DNA from: Blastopirellula marina
GTDB lineage: Bacteria > Planctomycetota > Planctomycetia > Pirellulales > Pirellulaceae
Length of the DNA stretch: 64,000 nt
Direction of reading: 5' to 3'
NCBI RefSeq assembly: GCF_002967765.1
Contig: NZ_PUHY01000012.1
Location: 682,001 to 746,000 of the forward strand
Under the pieces are notes generated by a model that did no database searches, was not told the origin of the DNA, and saw only the letters and a list, made by a program, of their open reading frames with translations. Of this stretch, positions 17,674-26,917 are shown piece after piece; positions within the stretch are counted from its first letter, which is position 1; the number at the start of each line of letters is the position of its first letter. Position numbers and translations under genes: made by a program.

Positions 17674-18222
17674 ATGGCTCAAACATATTTGCTGAAGACT
17701 CCCGATGGGGAAGAGGTCCACGTCGAAACTTCGCAAGCCGGCGAAACCATCACCACGCCCAGTGGAAAGCAGGTGGAAGTTCCCACGCTGCGAGAGATGA
17801 AAAAGCTTCCACTGGTCGAGCCAGAGAAAACGACCGTTAAACGAAAGTGGTCGCTGGGTCAGTCGATTCTGTTGGTGATTGGTCTACTGATCACGTTCGT
17901 CAGCATCGGCGCGATCATCATGTTTACCGTGATCTTTCCCGCCCCAATGCAAACCGTCGAACGGGAATTGCCCGCTGAAGTGGTCAAAGTGATCGAAGGG
18001 GACATCGATAGTTGGGACTTGGACCGCATGATCGATTTCTGGGATTTCGCAACCCAGCGTGATGCCCTTGATCAATTGCGAGCCAACGGTGGCATAGATC
18101 GCTTTATGATCGACACCGCGCAAAATCGGCAGTTCAGTTTAATCGGTTCGGTGATCGGACTCTTCGCCGGAATGGTCCTGATGGTCGCTTCTTTCTTCCT
18201 GCCTGGCACCAAAGTCGAGTAG
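17674..18222 (+). CDS. Hypothetical membrane protein with N-terminal soluble domain
   Basis: A 182-residue protein of unknown function. The first ~50 residues form a small beta-rich domain (TYLLKTPDGEEVHVET ... TITTPSGKQVEVPTLREMKK). Two membrane segments follow: SILLVIGLLITFVSIGAIIMF (about 67-90) and a C-terminal LIGSVIGLFAGMVLMVASFF. Between them is an acidic, probably extracytoplasmic loop with DSWDLDRMIDFWDFATQRDALDQL. No catalytic motif is visible. It ends 10 bp before the lipoate-ligase-family gene, so the two are probably co-transcribed. Confidence 0.7.
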   Translation: MAQTYLLKTPDGEEVHVETSQAGETITTPSGKQVEVPTLREMKKLPLVEPEKTTVKRKWSLGQSILLVIGLLITFVSIGAIIMFTVIFPAPMQTVERELPAEVVKVIEGDIDSWDLDRMIDFWDFATQRDALDQLRANGGIDRFMIDTAQNRQFSLIGSVIGLFAGMVLMVASFFLPGTKVE

Positions 18223-18232
18223 GTCACCCTCC

Positions 18233-18961
18233 GTGGCGAAGATGCAGCTATTGGATCTTACTCTTCCTACTCCGGAAGAGAATCTTGCGCTTGATGAAGC
18301 CTTGCTAGAGGAAGCGGAACAGGGGACCGCGCCGGTCGAGCTGATGCGGTTGTGGGAACCACAAGATCCACTGGTGGTGATCGGTCGCGCGTCGAAGTTG
18401 CGCGAAGAAGTTGATCTCGAAGCGTGCCAGACACGTGGCATCTCTGTCCTACGTCGCGCTAGTGGTGGTGCTTCCGTGGTGACCGGTCGCGGCTGTTTAA
18501 TGTATGCCGTCATTCTCAGTTACGAGCTTCATCCAGAACTCGCAGCGCTTGACGCGTGTCATCGCTATGTGATGGGCCGAATTCAAACTGCGTTGGTTCG
18601 CGAAGTCCCAGAGGTCGACTTTCAAGGGACGTGCGATCTGACTCTGAATGGGCGAAAGTTCTCTGGCAACAGTCTTCGTTGCAAACGATCGCACCTGATT
18701 TACCACGGTACGCTGCTGTACGATTTCGATTTGGCACTCATCCATACGCTGCTGCGAACTCCACCACGGATGCCAGACTATCGGCAAAAGCGGCCACACG
18801 AATCGTTCGTCACCAATGTGCCGATCGCCCGCGATATCTTGCGGCGAAACCTGATCGAAGCTTGGGAAATCGGTGGCGACGTCACCGATTGGCCAGTCAC
18901 AAGAACGCAAAAACTTGTTGCGGAAAAATATACAAATTCGCAATGGACATCAATGCGATAG
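18233..18961 (+). CDS. Lipoate-protein ligase A family protein
   Basis: A member of the biotin/lipoate ligase (BPL_LplA_LipB) fold. It shows EENLALDEALLEEA near the N-terminus, the RRASGGASVV motif (family pattern RRxSGGG) and the lysine-containing NGRKFSGNSLRCKR block followed by YHGTLLYDFDL, where the family has GxKxxGxAQ and HGTLL. These enzymes attach lipoate or transfer octanoate to dehydrogenase lipoyl domains. At 242 residues it lacks the C-terminal accessory domain of E. coli LplA, so it could be a LipM/LipL-type transferase. Start is GTG 18233; ATG 18242 is equally possible. Confidence 0.82.
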   Translation: MAKMQLLDLTLPTPEENLALDEALLEEAEQGTAPVELMRLWEPQDPLVVIGRASKLREEVDLEACQTRGISVLRRASGGASVVTGRGCLMYAVILSYELHPELAALDACHRYVMGRIQTALVREVPEVDFQGTCDLTLNGRKFSGNSLRCKRSHLIYHGTLLYDFDLALIHTLLRTPPRMPDYRQKRPHESFVTNVPIARDILRRNLIEAWEIGGDVTDWPVTRTQKLVAEKYTNSQWTSMR

Positions 18962-19039
18962 AGAATTTGATTGGCTACGATAGGGAACCATGACGGCGCG
19001 GTTCCACTCGATTTTTGTAGCCAGTTTTGAGGACGATTG

Positions 19040-19711
19040 ATGCGTATCTCCCTGTTGATTCTCGCCCCTCTGTTTCTCCTACCTAGTGTCGCGACTGCCG
19101 CTCAGGAAGAAACCAAGCAAGCCGAACTTCAAGTCAACATCGACGTGACCGAAGTTCCTGAATTGAAAGAATGGGGTACTCAAGCCGAGAAGCTTATTCG
19201 TGAGTGGCACCCGCAAGTCGCTGAGATGCTTTCGCAGGAGGGCTTCACCGCACCGACAACCGTGCGCGTTGTTTTCAAGAAGGACATGAACGGTGTCGCC
19301 CACACGATTGGCAACGAGATCACGATCTCAGGCAATTGGGTCAAGCAACATCCTGACGACACCGGCATGGTCATTCACGAGTTGGTCCATGTCGTTCAGT
19401 CGTATCGCCGCGGTCGTCCTTTCTGGTTGGTCGAAGGTATCGCGGACTACATTCGTTTTTATAATTACGAACCGAAGACGCGTCTTCGCGGTATCAATCC
19501 GGAGCGACAAAACTATAACGAAGGCTATCGCACCAGTGCCCAGTTCATCGCCTGGTTGGAAAATAACAACCCAGGTTTTGTGAAAAAGGCGAATGAAGCC
19601 ATCCGTAAACACGAATACCAAAACGTAATGGTCCATGAGATGACCGGTAAGAACTTGGAGCAACTGTGGACCGAGTTCTGCGAATCGGCTGATTCCAAAG
19701 GCCGCAGCTAG
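19040..19711 (+). CDS. Secreted BSP-family putative zinc metalloprotease
   Basis: A 223-residue exported protein. The signal peptide (RISLLILAPLFLLPSVATA) is followed by the basic secretory protein domain: TVRVVFKKDMNGVAHTIGNEITI, then the zinc site HELVHVVQSY (HExxH plus Gln) and FWLVEGIADYIRFYNYEP with a conserved Glu. YRTSAQFIAWLE and the C-terminal LWTEF are also typical. In this family peptidase activity is proposed from the zincin motif. GAGGA lies 7 nt before ATG 19040; a TTG one codon earlier is less likely. A good hairpin terminator follows. Confidence 0.85.
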   Translation: MRISLLILAPLFLLPSVATAAQEETKQAELQVNIDVTEVPELKEWGTQAEKLIREWHPQVAEMLSQEGFTAPTTVRVVFKKDMNGVAHTIGNEITISGNWVKQHPDDTGMVIHELVHVVQSYRRGRPFWLVEGIADYIRFYNYEPKTRLRGINPERQNYNEGYRTSAQFIAWLENNNPGFVKKANEAIRKHEYQNVMVHEMTGKNLEQLWTEFCESADSKGRS

Positions 19712-19745
19712 TCAACGAAGTTTCAGCTTCGTCGGAAGAATAATC

Positions 19746-19789
19746 GCAAAACCACGGTTGAGTTTCCTGTCACCTGTGGTTTTGCTTTT
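19746..19789. terminator. Bidirectional terminator between BSP protease and mutY
   Basis: A 10-bp GCAAAACCAC/GTGGTTTTGC stem with a 20-nt loop is followed by TTTT. It lies between two convergent genes. Confidence 0.85.
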
Positions 19790-19820
19790 GATGAAACCAA
19801 CAACATCGATACTTGCTGTC

Positions 19821-20957
19821 CTACAAGACCAAGCGTCCAAGCTTTCTTCCGGTCGTGGAAAGAGGGAGTTCGCTTAGTTGTGAGACATCGATCCACTTCC
19901 AGACCCTGGGCTGGTTATCTGGACCAAGTTGTGGTTTCAACCGCCCTTTTCGATAGGTCATCTCGTGGCAGAGGAGGGTGATCCGATACTTGGTCACGCC
20001 ATGTTTGATCGTTGTCAGGTGTTGCTGCAAATCGGCATCGATACCGATCGCACTGTTCAATTGATCGGGTACTGCGGAAAGGTCGGCTTGATCGCCGCTA
20101 CCAGCCAAGGGAAAACGAGGAAAATCCCATAGTCCAGCCCAGCGTTCGTCTGGCCCGCATTGTCGCACTAAGACCTGGTTCTTCTTGCGGACCACTAAGG
20201 CGATCTCAGTGATAGGTATAAACTCGATCTTTTTCTTCGGTCGTGGAATCTCGTTTTGTCGACCTGAATGGTACGCCTCGCAATGAGTGCTCAGGGGGCA
20301 TTGTTTGCAGTCGGGATTTTTCGGAGTGCAAACGAGACTACCTACTTCCATGAGTGCCTGATTGAAGATTCCAACCTCGCTGTCGGGAAGTATGTCTTCC
20401 GCAAATTGCCAGAGCCGTTTTTGGCTGGCTGAGGTAGTCAGCATTTCGTCCCAACCGATCAGCCGTGCGTAAAGCCGCTGGGTGTTGGCTTCAAGGATTG
20501 GCGCCCTTTGCCCGAAAGCGATCGAAGCAATCGCTCCGGCCGTATAGCGCCCGATGCCTGGTAAGCTTTGAATCTCATCGACATCGCGGGGAAACTTGCC
20601 TCCGAAGCGTTTCACGACTTCTTTCGCGGCCGCGTGTAGTTGCCGAGCTCTACGATAGTAGCCAAGGCCTTCCCACAGCCGCAGTACATCCTGTTCTTGG
20701 GCATCGGCCAAGTCTTGTATGGTCGGCATTTGCTCGGTGAAGCGGCGAAAATACTCCTTCACGGTTGCTACTTGCGTCTGCTGGAGCATGATTTCGCTGA
20801 TCCAAACCCGGTAAGGATCTTGTGATTTTCGCCACGGCAGATCGCGTTGATGCTGTTTGAACCAAGCCGAAACGTGCACATGAAAAGCAGCCAGCGATCC
20901 ACGAACAGGGGACGACGTATCTTGTTTCGGAGAGTTAGAACGAGATTTCTTAGCCAT
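19821..20957 (-). CDS. mutY: A/G-specific adenine glycosylase
   Basis: Base-excision-repair glycosylase that removes A paired with 8-oxoG. It has WISEIMLQQTQV with the catalytic Glu (residue ~55), the helix-hairpin-helix LPGIGRYTAGAIASIAFG, and the iron-sulfur ligands C-x6-C-x2-C-x5-C at residues ~210-226. The usual catalytic Asp in PILDGN is replaced by Glu (PILEANTQRL, residue ~156). A C-terminal Nudix-like domain follows, in which the FSH loop is not conserved (KHGVTKYRI). The reading frame continues upstream to 21143, but ATG 20957 is chosen because the extension overlaps the divergent gene and lacks conserved sequence. Confidence 0.92.
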   Translation of the reverse strand: MAKKSRSNSPKQDTSSPVRGSLAAFHVHVSAWFKQHQRDLPWRKSQDPYRVWISEIMLQQTQVATVKEYFRRFTEQMPTIQDLADAQEQDVLRLWEGLGYYRRARQLHAAAKEVVKRFGGKFPRDVDEIQSLPGIGRYTAGAIASIAFGQRAPILEANTQRLYARLIGWDEMLTTSASQKRLWQFAEDILPDSEVGIFNQALMEVGSLVCTPKNPDCKQCPLSTHCEAYHSGRQNEIPRPKKKIEFIPITEIALVVRKKNQVLVRQCGPDERWAGLWDFPRFPLAGSGDQADLSAVPDQLNSAIGIDADLQQHLTTIKHGVTKYRITLLCHEMTYRKGRLKPQLGPDNQPRVWKWIDVSQLSELPLSTTGRKLGRLVL

Positions 20958-21120
20958 GGCAACTCGAGAGAAAATGCGGTTCTCGGCCGATCGTAACGGT
21001 TTCTTAGATACTGGCAACCAGTGGTTTGTGACGAGCCGATTTAACCGACGCGATTCGCTAGTTACAATGAAACTGCCACCATCCGCCGTTTTCGTTACCA
21101 CCCTCGCAGGTTCGTCGTTC

Positions 21121-22101
21121 ATGTCGTTGCGTCTTTCGCTCATATTGTCGGGATTCTTGCTGTGCTCGATCAGTCTTGTCGGGTGTTCGAGACAAGCTCC
21201 GATCCAAGAGACGATCGTCGAAGAAGAAATCGTCGAGAAACTGCTTGGTGCGCCTGATCGACTGACTTCCCTGGTTAAGCAAGTCCCTGATGCGACCTAT
21301 CAATCGGTAGAGAATGGCGTTCGCCGTGCGACAGTGAAAACTCGCCTACCAGATGGTGGCATGATGACGCTCTGGGTTTATCAACCCGACCCACTGCCGA
21401 GTGGGAAACTGCCTTGTGTCTTTATCGCACCGGCTGGTACGAGGTTGGTCCATGGAAGCGAGTTGGGGAAGGGAGCCGAGGCAGAGCACATTCCTTGGGC
21501 GAAAGCCGGTTTTACAGTGGTCGCCTATGAACTCAGTGGAGATCCAGGTTCGGACAACGCCAGCAACGCACAAATGAAAACGGCAGCCGAACAGTTTCGA
21601 GGGGCCAAGTCGGGACTACTCAATGCACAAGTGGCTATGGCCTATGCAAAAGAAAAGCTTCCTTTCGTTGATTCCCGTCGCTTTTATACCGCCGGCCATA
21701 GTTCGGCTGGCACGATGTCGCTGTATGTGGCGGAGATGGATCCGCAGGTCAAAGCCTGTGTCGCCTTCATGCCGGCGGTGGATGTGCGTGCCTGGCTCGG
21801 TGTGCAAGGTTTGACCACGATTCAGCAAAACAACATCGTGCCGGAAGCTGGCGCATACGTGAGCAAGATCTCTCCTATGACCTACATGGATCGATTGAGC
21901 CAGCCGACGTTTCTGGTCTATGTTGGCAACGACGACAAAGCGATCACTGGTCCAGCCGAGAAGTTTGCAAAACAGATGCAGGATTTGGGGAAGGATATCA
22001 CGGTCGTGAAGATCCCCACCGGCACGCACTACGGATCGATGATCCAGGAAGGCATTCCCCTGGCGATCGAATGGCTGAAGATGGTCGACAGCATGAACTA
22101 G
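21121..22101 (+). CDS. Lipoprotein alpha/beta hydrolase (prolyl oligopeptidase-like)
   Basis: A 326-residue lipoprotein. The N-terminus LSLILSGFLLCSISLVGC ends in a lipobox. The hydrolase core has the nucleophile elbow GHSSAGTMSL, an acid-loop candidate YVGNDDKAITG and the catalytic His in TGTHYGSMI, in the right order for a Ser-Asp-His triad. The N-terminal RATVKTRLPDGGMMTLWVYQP and KLPCVFIAPAGT strands fit dienelactone-hydrolase or oligopeptidase-like enzymes. ATG 21121 is chosen because it places the lipobox at a normal distance; frames from 20956 or 21067 would give an overly long leader. The substrate is unknown. Confidence 0.82.
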   Translation: MSLRLSLILSGFLLCSISLVGCSRQAPIQETIVEEEIVEKLLGAPDRLTSLVKQVPDATYQSVENGVRRATVKTRLPDGGMMTLWVYQPDPLPSGKLPCVFIAPAGTRLVHGSELGKGAEAEHIPWAKAGFTVVAYELSGDPGSDNASNAQMKTAAEQFRGAKSGLLNAQVAMAYAKEKLPFVDSRRFYTAGHSSAGTMSLYVAEMDPQVKACVAFMPAVDVRAWLGVQGLTTIQQNNIVPEAGAYVSKISPMTYMDRLSQPTFLVYVGNDDKAITGPAEKFAKQMQDLGKDITVVKIPTGTHYGSMIQEGIPLAIEWLKMVDSMN

Positions 22102-22268
22102 CCGCTCGGACTGGATCGACTTTTCCAGCTAAGCGAACTGATTGAGGCAATTAGTCGACATCCCCCAAAAGGCGGTGTACGATAGGCCAACACATCTTTT
22201 CAACACCCGTGCCTGCGCTTCGGCACATAAAGTTCCTTGGTCAGGAACGTAAACAAAGGGAGTTACCT

Positions 22269-25190
22269 GTGGTGCGATCCATTCTGGGTGGGACAGCACA
22301 GATGCTGCTGCTCGTTGGTCTGTTGTCAACGATTCCCGCGCAATTCATCTACGCGGAAAATGTCAACGTTGACGTCATCGAAGGAGTCGGCGACTGGGTT
22401 GTTCAGCAGGAAACAGGGCGTGTATTTGCTTCGTTGCCGATCTGGGACGAAGTGGTCGAGTACGATCATGCCGGTAAGCAAGTGCGACGATTCTCGACTA
22501 GCAAGGCTCCATACGAACTCATCCTGAAGCACGACCTACTGATCGTCGGTTGTCGCGATGCGGTCGCACTGGATGTCTTCGATCTCAAGACCAACGAGAA
22601 GAAGGGATCGATCCAGGTTTCCGGCAAGGGGCCGTACGGTTTGTTTTGTTCTCAGGCGGCTAACAGCTATGTCTATTGTCTCAGCAATACGGGCACGGCC
22701 TGGTGGGATGGCGAGGTATTTCAATGCGACGTAAAAGCGATGAAAGTGTACCGTCAAGTCAAGACCCGAGGGTGGGGACAATCGGGGGCGCTACACGTTG
22801 CGATGAGCCGCGATGGTTGTTGGATCGTCCCAGACGCCCGAGGATCTTCATCCCCCAGTGGTGCCGATCTGATGAAGGTGAATGAAGAGGAATGCACCTT
22901 TGCTCAAGTTCGCGACTACCACGAGAGTTTTGGCAAAATTGTGGCTGGTCCTCTGAATCGGTATTGGACATTGGGGCCGAAGTTGTACTCGCTTGACATT
23001 ACTCAAGAGCTTCGAAAATTCTCGGGGAGTCCAGTCGCGATTCATCCCACCAAGGATCTGGCCGCCAGTAAGACCGACACAGGTTTGGCCTTGGATCGAT
23101 TTAGCGATGCCACCTCGATCGACGCTATCAAACTCAGCAAGCCACCGAAACGCGAAAAAACAGACGATCGCCAAAGTCGTTTTCGGACGGCATTCATCAA
23201 CCGTTTCGATCCAACAATTGCGTTCGATTTGAAGAACGACTTGGTATTCGTTGGTGAAGAGACACGCGGTTCCTGGGTCTCGCTCAGCTCTTATTCCGAC
23301 CAACTCAAACCGTTACGAATGATCGAGGCTCCGTCGGAGCTGATTGCTGAGCTGGGTAAAGAGGTTCGAATTCCGGTCTCGATTTCTAACGATTCGGCTA
23401 CCACGACGATTTCGCTCGCCGGGGGCCCTGACGATGCAAAGCTCGAGAACGGAGAACTCCGCTGGCAGACTTCGCCCCAATATGTGGGCTTCAATGACTT
23501 CACGCTCGAGTTGAAAACTAAGGAAGATGGACGTGTTCTCGATTCCGCGAGGATCACTGTTCAAGTTACGACTCCAAAGCTGGAGTTCGGCTTCCATATT
23601 AAATCGATGGAGCTTTCTCCCAATGGAAAGTATCTGGTTGTTTGGGGGCCTGCACCAGGACAAGAGGATCGTCACCCGGCTCATTCAGGCCCCGACGAGG
23701 TTGCGGTTGTCGACATATTGGCGCGAAAGATTGTCGGGCAGAAGAATTTCCCTCAAGGGATCCGCTTCGTGACACTCAGCAACGAGCATGTCTTTGTCGC
23801 GCCGATGTCTGGCAGTTTGGTCTATCGTTTGAATCGATCCCTGGAAGGAGACGATAGGACCTTCCTTAAGAATCAGCCAATTCAATTGATGGTTCTCGGC
23901 GACGATCGTTTATTGGTCGTAGGAGAACGATTCACAAGTGTCTTCCATACGGAAACTTTGAAGACGATTCCCGGACCATGGGACTCGCAGCAAGATTTCG
24001 CGAATCGAATTCGCTTACTCGACTACGGTCGCGTGCAACTGGCGAACCGAACGATCGATCCCGTATCAGGAAATGTCGTGGAAGTCACTTCCACGACAAG
24101 TTTACCCAAGGTTGGATCGACTCGGAATGTTCGGCAGAATTATCCCCACTTCGGCGAAGAAATCGTGAAGCGTTGGGGGCGGGCTTTAAACAAGATGCAG
24201 TTGCTCAATTATTTGGGTAGTCGCATTGCTACGTTGCCTGGCTCAGGGATTCTCTCCACCCAATGGCCCATGGTGATCGTGACGACCCAGACAAAGGAGA
24301 TGAGCACCACGACGACTTATTTGAAATTTTTGAGCGTCGTCGATGGTCATGTGGTTCACTCTGCCACGATTGACGTTTCCATAAACGACCCTCGGCAGAG
24401 CACACCAAACTACTATGGAGCGAACGTGCAATTGGTGGAGGCTGGCAACGAAGTCATTTGCGCCAATGGCAAGGAATTAATCTTCGCTGCCATCCCCCTC
24501 AACGTGGTAGGTGAAATTGCGATCCCCACGTTCTTCCCACCTCAGCCAATTCACGTGGCAAGAGCTGGCGAGAAGCTCCAATTCAAGTTGGAATTCAAAG
24601 GCAAGATCAAAGGAACCACGTTTAGTTTGATGGACGAAAATCCTTCGTTGTCGATCGATTCGCATACTGGCGAGGTCACGCTCGATACCGAGGCAATTTG
24701 GAAAACCTACACCCAGGCACAATCCGGCGGGCCGTCGAGTTTACGTTTCGGTGCCAGGGGCACAACCTCGATTCCTTTCCCGGAATTCAAGGACAATACC
24801 CAGGCCTTCCAAGCGTTGACCGGTAAGGAGCTTGCTGCGGACCAGCTTGCGGTGCAAGTTCCTATTTCGGTTGCCTTACAAGATGAAGAGAACCAATCCG
24901 ATCAAACCACGTTCAACGTACTTGTGGTCGGTTCTCGCACGGAGTTAGAAAAGGCCATCGCCGATAAGAAAGAGGAACAGCAAAAGCAATTGGCAGAAAT
25001 GCGGGAGAAAGCACGCGAGGCTCAGATGGCAGCCGAAGCGGCTCAAGCAGCGAAAGAGAAACTCCGTCCAGCAGAGCCTGGGATCGGACAGCGTCTAGAG
25101 TCGCTTGAAAACAGGTTGAACAGGATGGAAGCCGCGTTGGATACCATCCTCCGCCGACTCGACAAGCTCTCCAAGCAGGAGGAAAATTAA
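22269..25190 (+). CDS. Large secreted propeller-like protein with Ig-like segments and coiled-coil tail
   Basis: A 973-residue exported protein of unknown function. GTG 22269 (or the adjacent GTG) follows AAAGGGAG by ~6 nt and starts a signal peptide (ILGGTAQMLLLVGLLSTIPAQF); the upstream GTG at 22209 lacks such a site. The N-terminal third has WD40/YVTN-like blades (GRVFASLPIWDEVVEYDHAGKQV, LIVGCRDAVALDVFDL). A cadherin/Ig-like segment (VRIPVSISNDSATTTISLAGGP) interrupts, a second propeller follows, then another beta-sandwich with FSLMDENPSLSIDSHTGEVT. The end (~900-973) is a charged, Ala/Glu/Lys-rich coiled coil with LESLENRLNRMEAALDTILR. No enzymatic site is seen; a surface-binding or scaffold role is plausible. 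Confidence 0.72.
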   Translation: MVRSILGGTAQMLLLVGLLSTIPAQFIYAENVNVDVIEGVGDWVVQQETGRVFASLPIWDEVVEYDHAGKQVRRFSTSKAPYELILKHDLLIVGCRDAVALDVFDLKTNEKKGSIQVSGKGPYGLFCSQAANSYVYCLSNTGTAWWDGEVFQCDVKAMKVYRQVKTRGWGQSGALHVAMSRDGCWIVPDARGSSSPSGADLMKVNEEECTFAQVRDYHESFGKIVAGPLNRYWTLGPKLYSLDITQELRKFSGSPVAIHPTKDLAASKTDTGLALDRFSDATSIDAIKLSKPPKREKTDDRQSRFRTAFINRFDPTIAFDLKNDLVFVGEETRGSWVSLSSYSDQLKPLRMIEAPSELIAELGKEVRIPVSISNDSATTTISLAGGPDDAKLENGELRWQTSPQYVGFNDFTLELKTKEDGRVLDSARITVQVTTPKLEFGFHIKSMELSPNGKYLVVWGPAPGQEDRHPAHSGPDEVAVVDILARKIVGQKNFPQGIRFVTLSNEHVFVAPMSGSLVYRLNRSLEGDDRTFLKNQPIQLMVLGDDRLLVVGERFTSVFHTETLKTIPGPWDSQQDFANRIRLLDYGRVQLANRTIDPVSGNVVEVTSTTSLPKVGSTRNVRQNYPHFGEEIVKRWGRALNKMQLLNYLGSRIATLPGSGILSTQWPMVIVTTQTKEMSTTTTYLKFLSVVDGHVVHSATIDVSINDPRQSTPNYYGANVQLVEAGNEVICANGKELIFAAIPLNVVGEIAIPTFFPPQPIHVARAGEKLQFKLEFKGKIKGTTFSLMDENPSLSIDSHTGEVTLDTEAIWKTYTQAQSGGPSSLRFGARGTTSIPFPEFKDNTQAFQALTGKELAADQLAVQVPISVALQDEENQSDQTTFNVLVVGSRTELEKAIADKKEEQQKQLAEMREKAREAQMAAEAAQAAKEKLRPAEPGIGQRLESLENRLNRMEAALDTILRRLDKLSKQEEN

Positions 25191-25204
25191 AAACGTCGCC
25201 CCAG

Positions 25205-26197
25205 CTATTCTCCTGGAACAGGCTGACCGTCGTCGCGGATCATCATCCGTTGCAAAACACCCATTTCAGCCGAGTGCGGGTCGGCGGTCCAATGCGAGTC
25301 GATATTATCGGAAAGAAATTTGACCGAACCGTCAACCATTAAGACGTTCACGCCACCGGGATGAAAGCTGGAGAAGCCCTCACCGCATTCGGTATCGCTA
25401 TCCCAAGGAGGTGCGTTGATATTCGGCTTGGCCCCGGCAACCACGCTCCAGATCGAAGGCCCTCCATCATGGCTCATCGGATTGGGAACGCCCGGCCAAC
25501 TTCCAGCCCGGCACTTTGTGAGATCACGTTCACCCACCATGATGGTAAAGGACTGTCCATCGGTAACTTGATCGATGGTGATGTGCGAGTTACCAAAGAA
25601 AATCCCGGTGTTTGGTTTTGCGCCCGCGACGTCATGCAGATTACCGACGTTCCCAACGTAAGTCGAAAGCCCAAATGCCACGGGTTTGTCATTATGAACC
25701 CAGCGACGATCTGGATGGTTTTCGCCCTCGAATGCATAGATGTCATCCGCGGGGCAGAGATACTGTGACATAACCGCTTCAATCAACTCAAGTCGCTGAT
25801 CGTTTTGTACGAGGACTCCTCCCAGCGTTTCATCGAGTGCGTCTGCTGTGGGATATATCGAATCGGTAACGGTCAGCACTTTCGCGGGCCAACCCCAACT
25901 TGGTTGAGGGGGATCTTCATCCGCAGCGACATCCCATCCGGACGGGAACGATCCATGAACACCGTAATAGGCATCCATGTTCAATGCGAGATCCTTGAGG
26001 TTGAATTCGCACTGGGTCCGTCTGGCATTGTCTCGCGAATATAGCAAGAACATCACCAGCGGTCCTCCGATCACGCAACTTAGTAGCAGAGCGATACCGA
26101 GAACAAACGCAATCACCCAGGGTGTTCGACTGCGATCAAATTGAGCGTTGGCTTGGTCGAGTGATTCTTCCACGTGTGAGTCAGAGGCGTCGATCAT
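25205..26197 (-). CDS. DUF1559-like protein with transmembrane anchor instead of pilin leader
   Basis: A 330-residue protein. Residues ~28-55 form a transmembrane helix (WVIAFVLGIALLLSCVIGG), followed by SRDNARRTQCEFNLKDLALNMDAYY, which matches the region after the pilin helix in DUF1559 proteins ([17 protein letters not shown]). The C-terminal half has the DUF1559 landmarks ITIDQVTDGQSFTIMVGE and FHPGGVNVLMVDGSVKFLSDNID. The GFTLVE prepilin cleavage motif is missing, so this is a variant anchored by an ordinary signal-anchor. It converges on the large secreted protein with only 14 bp between stops. Confidence 0.83.
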   Translation of the reverse strand: MIDASDSHVEESLDQANAQFDRSRTPWVIAFVLGIALLLSCVIGGPLVMFLLYSRDNARRTQCEFNLKDLALNMDAYYGVHGSFPSGWDVAADEDPPQPSWGWPAKVLTVTDSIYPTADALDETLGGVLVQNDQRLELIEAVMSQYLCPADDIYAFEGENHPDRRWVHNDKPVAFGLSTYVGNVGNLHDVAGAKPNTGIFFGNSHITIDQVTDGQSFTIMVGERDLTKCRAGSWPGVPNPMSHDGGPSIWSVVAGAKPNINAPPWDSDTECGEGFSSFHPGGVNVLMVDGSVKFLSDNIDSHWTADPHSAEMGVLQRMMIRDDGQPVPGE

Positions 26198-26256
26198 GGG
26201 GCGGGTAATTTAAAGGTATCGGGGCCGAGAGATGAAGGTCGTCCACGGCCATTTAA

Positions 26257-26421
26257 TCAGTTTCCCGCGAAGAACGCCATTGCCGGGACTAACACACCAA
26301 GGACTGCCAGCAGACCTAGGCTGACAAGAACGAGTGCTAGCCATGGAACGTTCTTCGGTGGTGAGGTCGCTGCTGGGTCGGACTGGGGGTATCCACGATC
26401 CATTTCTTGCTGCTTGGACAT
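26257..26421 (-). CDS. Small single-pass membrane protein
   Basis: A 54-residue peptide with a Pro/Ser/Gln-rich N-terminal half and one membrane segment (WLALVLVSLGLLAVLGVLVPAMAFF). AAGGAG lies 7 nt upstream of ATG 26421, a strong site that decides this start over in-frame ATGs further up. It is 59 bp upstream of the DUF1559-like gene on the same strand and likely in one operon. No known family. Confidence 0.68.
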   Translation of the reverse strand: MSKQQEMDRGYPQSDPAATSPPKNVPWLALVLVSLGLLAVLGVLVPAMAFFAGN

Positions 26422-26917
26422 TGTTCTCTCCTTCTGGTCATTCATCGCGCGATCCGCGACGTAAAACGGACTTCCTGGAAGAGAATCCAGGTAAGAATAG
26501 GAGAGTGCAAACGAAATGCCGAGAAATGCATTCGGTAGAAAGAGGGAGGGAGACGAAGTGAACGTTGCCTCGGGGCAGTGAGACAAACGCGATGCCTCGC
26601 CTCCCATCCCAATTTCCATCAATGCTTATCGCCATTAGAAGGCGGATTGATCGCAAATTGCACGAATACCGATACTGATTATAGCGAAATGCTTGGGATC
26701 TCAGTTAGCCCACGCTCTCACAAAAAGCGCAACCGGCGAGATTTTGCGGTAATTCCGCATTACTTTTTTGTAGGCATTTGGCGCTGGCAATCTGTTGAGG
26801 TTTCGGTTCCATAAGACCATTGTTGATGACTATTCACCTGCCCTTATGGTCCTGTACTTCTAAAATACAGATAGCCCCGGAATTCTGTCTCAAACAACTG
26901 CGAGGGAGTCGATCAGG
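26422..26917. promoter_or_regulatory. Divergent upstream region with two inverted repeats
   Basis: No gene is supported in these ~495 bp between divergent genes. Two short inverted repeats stand out: TGCGG-N5-CCGCA at 26745-26759 and CTGTA-N9-TACAG at 26852-26870, the second 48 bp before the decarboxylase start. Either could be an operator; no match to a named regulator is claimed. Confidence 0.4.
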
